DNA of 64,000 nt from Acidobacteriota bacterium. GTDB lineage: Bacteria; Acidobacteriota; Blastocatellia; UBA7656. Shown one piece after another: positions 62,665 through 64,000 of the stretch (the first letter of the stretch is position 1; each line of letters begins with the position of its first letter). The DNA lies in contig JBFMDH010000018.1 in NCBI GenBank assembly GCA_040754075.1, forward strand, positions 62,001 to 126,000. The letters run 5' to 3'. A program made the translations under genes and the position numbers. The notes below the pieces were generated by a model, which ran no database searches, was not told where the DNA came from, and saw nothing but the letters and a program-made list of their open reading frames with translations.

Positions 62665-63773
62665 ATTATATGCCGCGTCGTGGACTCAGCATTCCAAGCG
62701 TCACCATTCTGGACGCGCAAAATCGTGTCATTGAAGATGAACAACGCGCGGTGTTTCGCTATAACGCTCAGCAAGGTTATGGGGCAGATATTATTTTCGG
62801 CGTCGGCACCACAGGCGAATGGAACCGCATCACCAACCACGAACGCCAACGATTGATGCGCATCGAAGTCGAAGAAGTCGAAAACCTCAATCGCGAGCAG
62901 GCAAACTTGGGAAAAGCGACCGTCGAGGCGTGGGTCGGCGTTACTGCCGAAACCCGAAAAGAAACCCTGGCAAATCTCGAATATTCTTTAGAGCTTGGCG
63001 CTGATGCGGTGGTCATCGCGCCGCTTTCAATACAAGACCTCACCGATTTAATCGATTTTTTTCAACGCGAAGTCAGCGATTTATTTGACCACAAGGAAAA
63101 AGCCCTGCCGATTTTTCTCTATGATAACGCTGACATCGCGGTTGACCCGAAACGCTCGCACATCCGCACCCGCGATGTCAAAAAACTGAGCCGGTTGCCA
63201 TTTGTCTGCGGCATTAAAGTTTCGGCTTCGCGCAGAGTGCTGGGCAATTACACACGCGGCGCGTTGCATTATAAAAACAAAGGCGAGTTTGGAATTTATA
63301 TCGGCAATGCCCTGTTGATGTTTCAGGTATTTCAACTTGAGGATAGTTTCATCGGGCGAGTTCGCGAGTCATGGAATCGGTATTTGCTTCACGACGAATT
63401 ACCCGTCGGCGTGGTTTCGGGTCCTGCCAATGTTTTGCCGCGCGAATGGCAACGCGCCTGGCGAGCCTGTTACGTCGGTGATGAACGATTGATGCAAATT
63501 TATCAACCGGCTTTTGAAGCGTTCAATGCGGCGTGCAGATTCGGCAACACCGAAAAGATGCTTGCCTGTTTAAAGCTGGCATTAAAACTTGATGGAGTGA
63601 TTGAGAGCGCGCGGGTTGCTGATGGCACACCAGCCTTGACCGATAGCGAACAACAACAATTTGCGCAAAATTATCAACGCCTGAAAGAAACGTTATACAG
63701 TCAAACCGATGAGCTTTGGCGTTCACGCGCCGAGCCTGTCATCACCCAAACCATCAACGTGTCCTCGCATTGA
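62655..63773 (+). CDS. DapA-like class I aldolase (dihydrodipicolinate synthase family)
   Basis: Protein of about 372 residues, longer than the about 290 of DapA. Present are FGVGTTGEWNR (GTTGE motif), the Tyr in IFLYDNAD and the Schiff-base Lys in VCGIKVSA. It should cleave or form a 2-oxo acid; DapA function proper is unlikely given the length. GGAGG stands 10 bases before the GTG at 62655; an ATG at 62670 is an alternative. Overlaps the upstream gene by 10 bases and the next gene's 3' end by 20 bases. Confidence 0.8.
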   Translation: MGLNYMPRRGLSIPSVTILDAQNRVIEDEQRAVFRYNAQQGYGADIIFGVGTTGEWNRITNHERQRLMRIEVEEVENLNREQANLGKATVEAWVGVTAETRKETLANLEYSLELGADAVVIAPLSIQDLTDLIDFFQREVSDLFDHKEKALPIFLYDNADIAVDPKRSHIRTRDVKKLSRLPFVCGIKVSASRRVLGNYTRGALHYKNKGEFGIYIGNALLMFQVFQLEDSFIGRVRESWNRYLLHDELPVGVVSGPANVLPREWQRAWRACYVGDERLMQIYQPAFEAFNAACRFGNTEKMLACLKLALKLDGVIESARVADGTPALTDSEQQQFAQNYQRLKETLYSQTDELWRSRAEPVITQTINVSSH

Positions 63774-64000
63774 ATAATTCGGTGATGAATGGCGGTTCGC
63801 CTGGTTCAGGTTTCATTGCCAGCCCTTTCGCAAGCATCCAACGATGAATCCACGACAGTCCGCGACGATGCTGCGCCTCTGGTAATTGATAGGCTTTATC
63901 TTTCAACGCTTCATCAAGCGAAATAAACCGGTAACCCCGACGTTTCAACATCGCCGCGAGTTCATTAAGATAATCGGCATTTAAATCATTGGCGTGGAGT
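63754..64000 (-). CDS. Polysaccharide deacetylase, C-terminal part (cut by window edge)
   Basis: The visible C-terminal 81 residues read LHANDLNADYLNEL, MLKRRGYRFISLDEALKD and HRRGLSWIHRWMLAKG, typical of the C-terminus of NodB-type polysaccharide deacetylases. The frame continues past base 64000. It converges with the DapA-like gene and overlaps it by 20 bases. Confidence 0.75.
   Translation of the reverse strand, partial: LHANDLNADYLNELAAMLKRRGYRFISLDEALKDKAYQLPEAQHRRGLSWIHRWMLAKGLAMKPEPGEPPFITELFNARTR

Overview
The window looks like chromosomal DNA of an Acidobacteriota bacterium, probably of the Blastocatellia type. The main clues are a secreted von Willebrand-type protein of the acidobacterial VWFA-related kind (15527-16579), a large sortilin/VPS10-like propeller protein, a TonB-ExbB-ExbD-ExbD operon with proline-rich TonB, and moderate GC. 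This assignment is inferred from gene families and not from a marker-gene comparison. I recognised no rRNA, tRNA, CRISPR array, insertion sequence or prophage. Most of the window is core metabolism with a few accessory patches.

Layout. 1-10540 (+) is a glycan cluster: heparinase II/III-like protein, two unusual APH-fold kinases around an MsbA-like ABC exporter, a COG4671-type glycosyltransferase, a polysaccharide deacetylase-like protein, an outer-membrane barrel and a sugar-nucleotide epimerase. Several stops and starts overlap. 10608-15269 (-) holds acyl-CoA metabolism: two acyl-CoA dehydrogenases and a CaiB-type CoA transferase, with an isoprenylcysteine-methyltransferase-like membrane protein and a 31-residue ORF. 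15527-21580 (+) holds the VWFA protein, tgt, yajC, secD and an enlarged secF. After an 819-base gap comes the TonB energising operon (22400-26017), closed by a strong terminator. Next are rel/spoT, ridA, rpmB (-), a SurA/PrsA-like lipoprotein and an ABC-F ATPase.

32522-38056 contains an unknown protein with an apparent internal duplication, a 3-methyladenine glycosylase and hemE-hemH-hemG. An MscS channel with a cyclic-nucleotide-binding domain follows. 39742-42675 (-) is a compact pyrR-pyrB-pyrC operon. Then come an AT-rich zinc-ribbon membrane protein, a GNAT/ADP-forming acyl-CoA synthetase fusion and a UbiD decarboxylase. A strongly structured 414-base divergent region leads into a secreted C25 (gingipain-like) protease. 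The right end carries a TPR protein, a VPS10-like propeller protein, a Tat-exported M24 peptidase, a LysR regulator divergent from a serine hydrolase, and an overlapping trio of SbcD-like nuclease, CYTH-like unknown and DapA-like aldolase. It stops inside a polysaccharide deacetylase.

Non-coding structure is a theme. Two families of dispersed palindromic repeats each occur twice in gene gaps, and several hairpin terminators are clear. The points most worth a second look are the twin kinases with a shared two-part N-terminal region, the SecF insertion, the protease leader, the 31-residue ORF and the SbcD/CYTH-like pair. Nothing here proves a new system; the glycan cluster and the SbcD trio are the best candidates.
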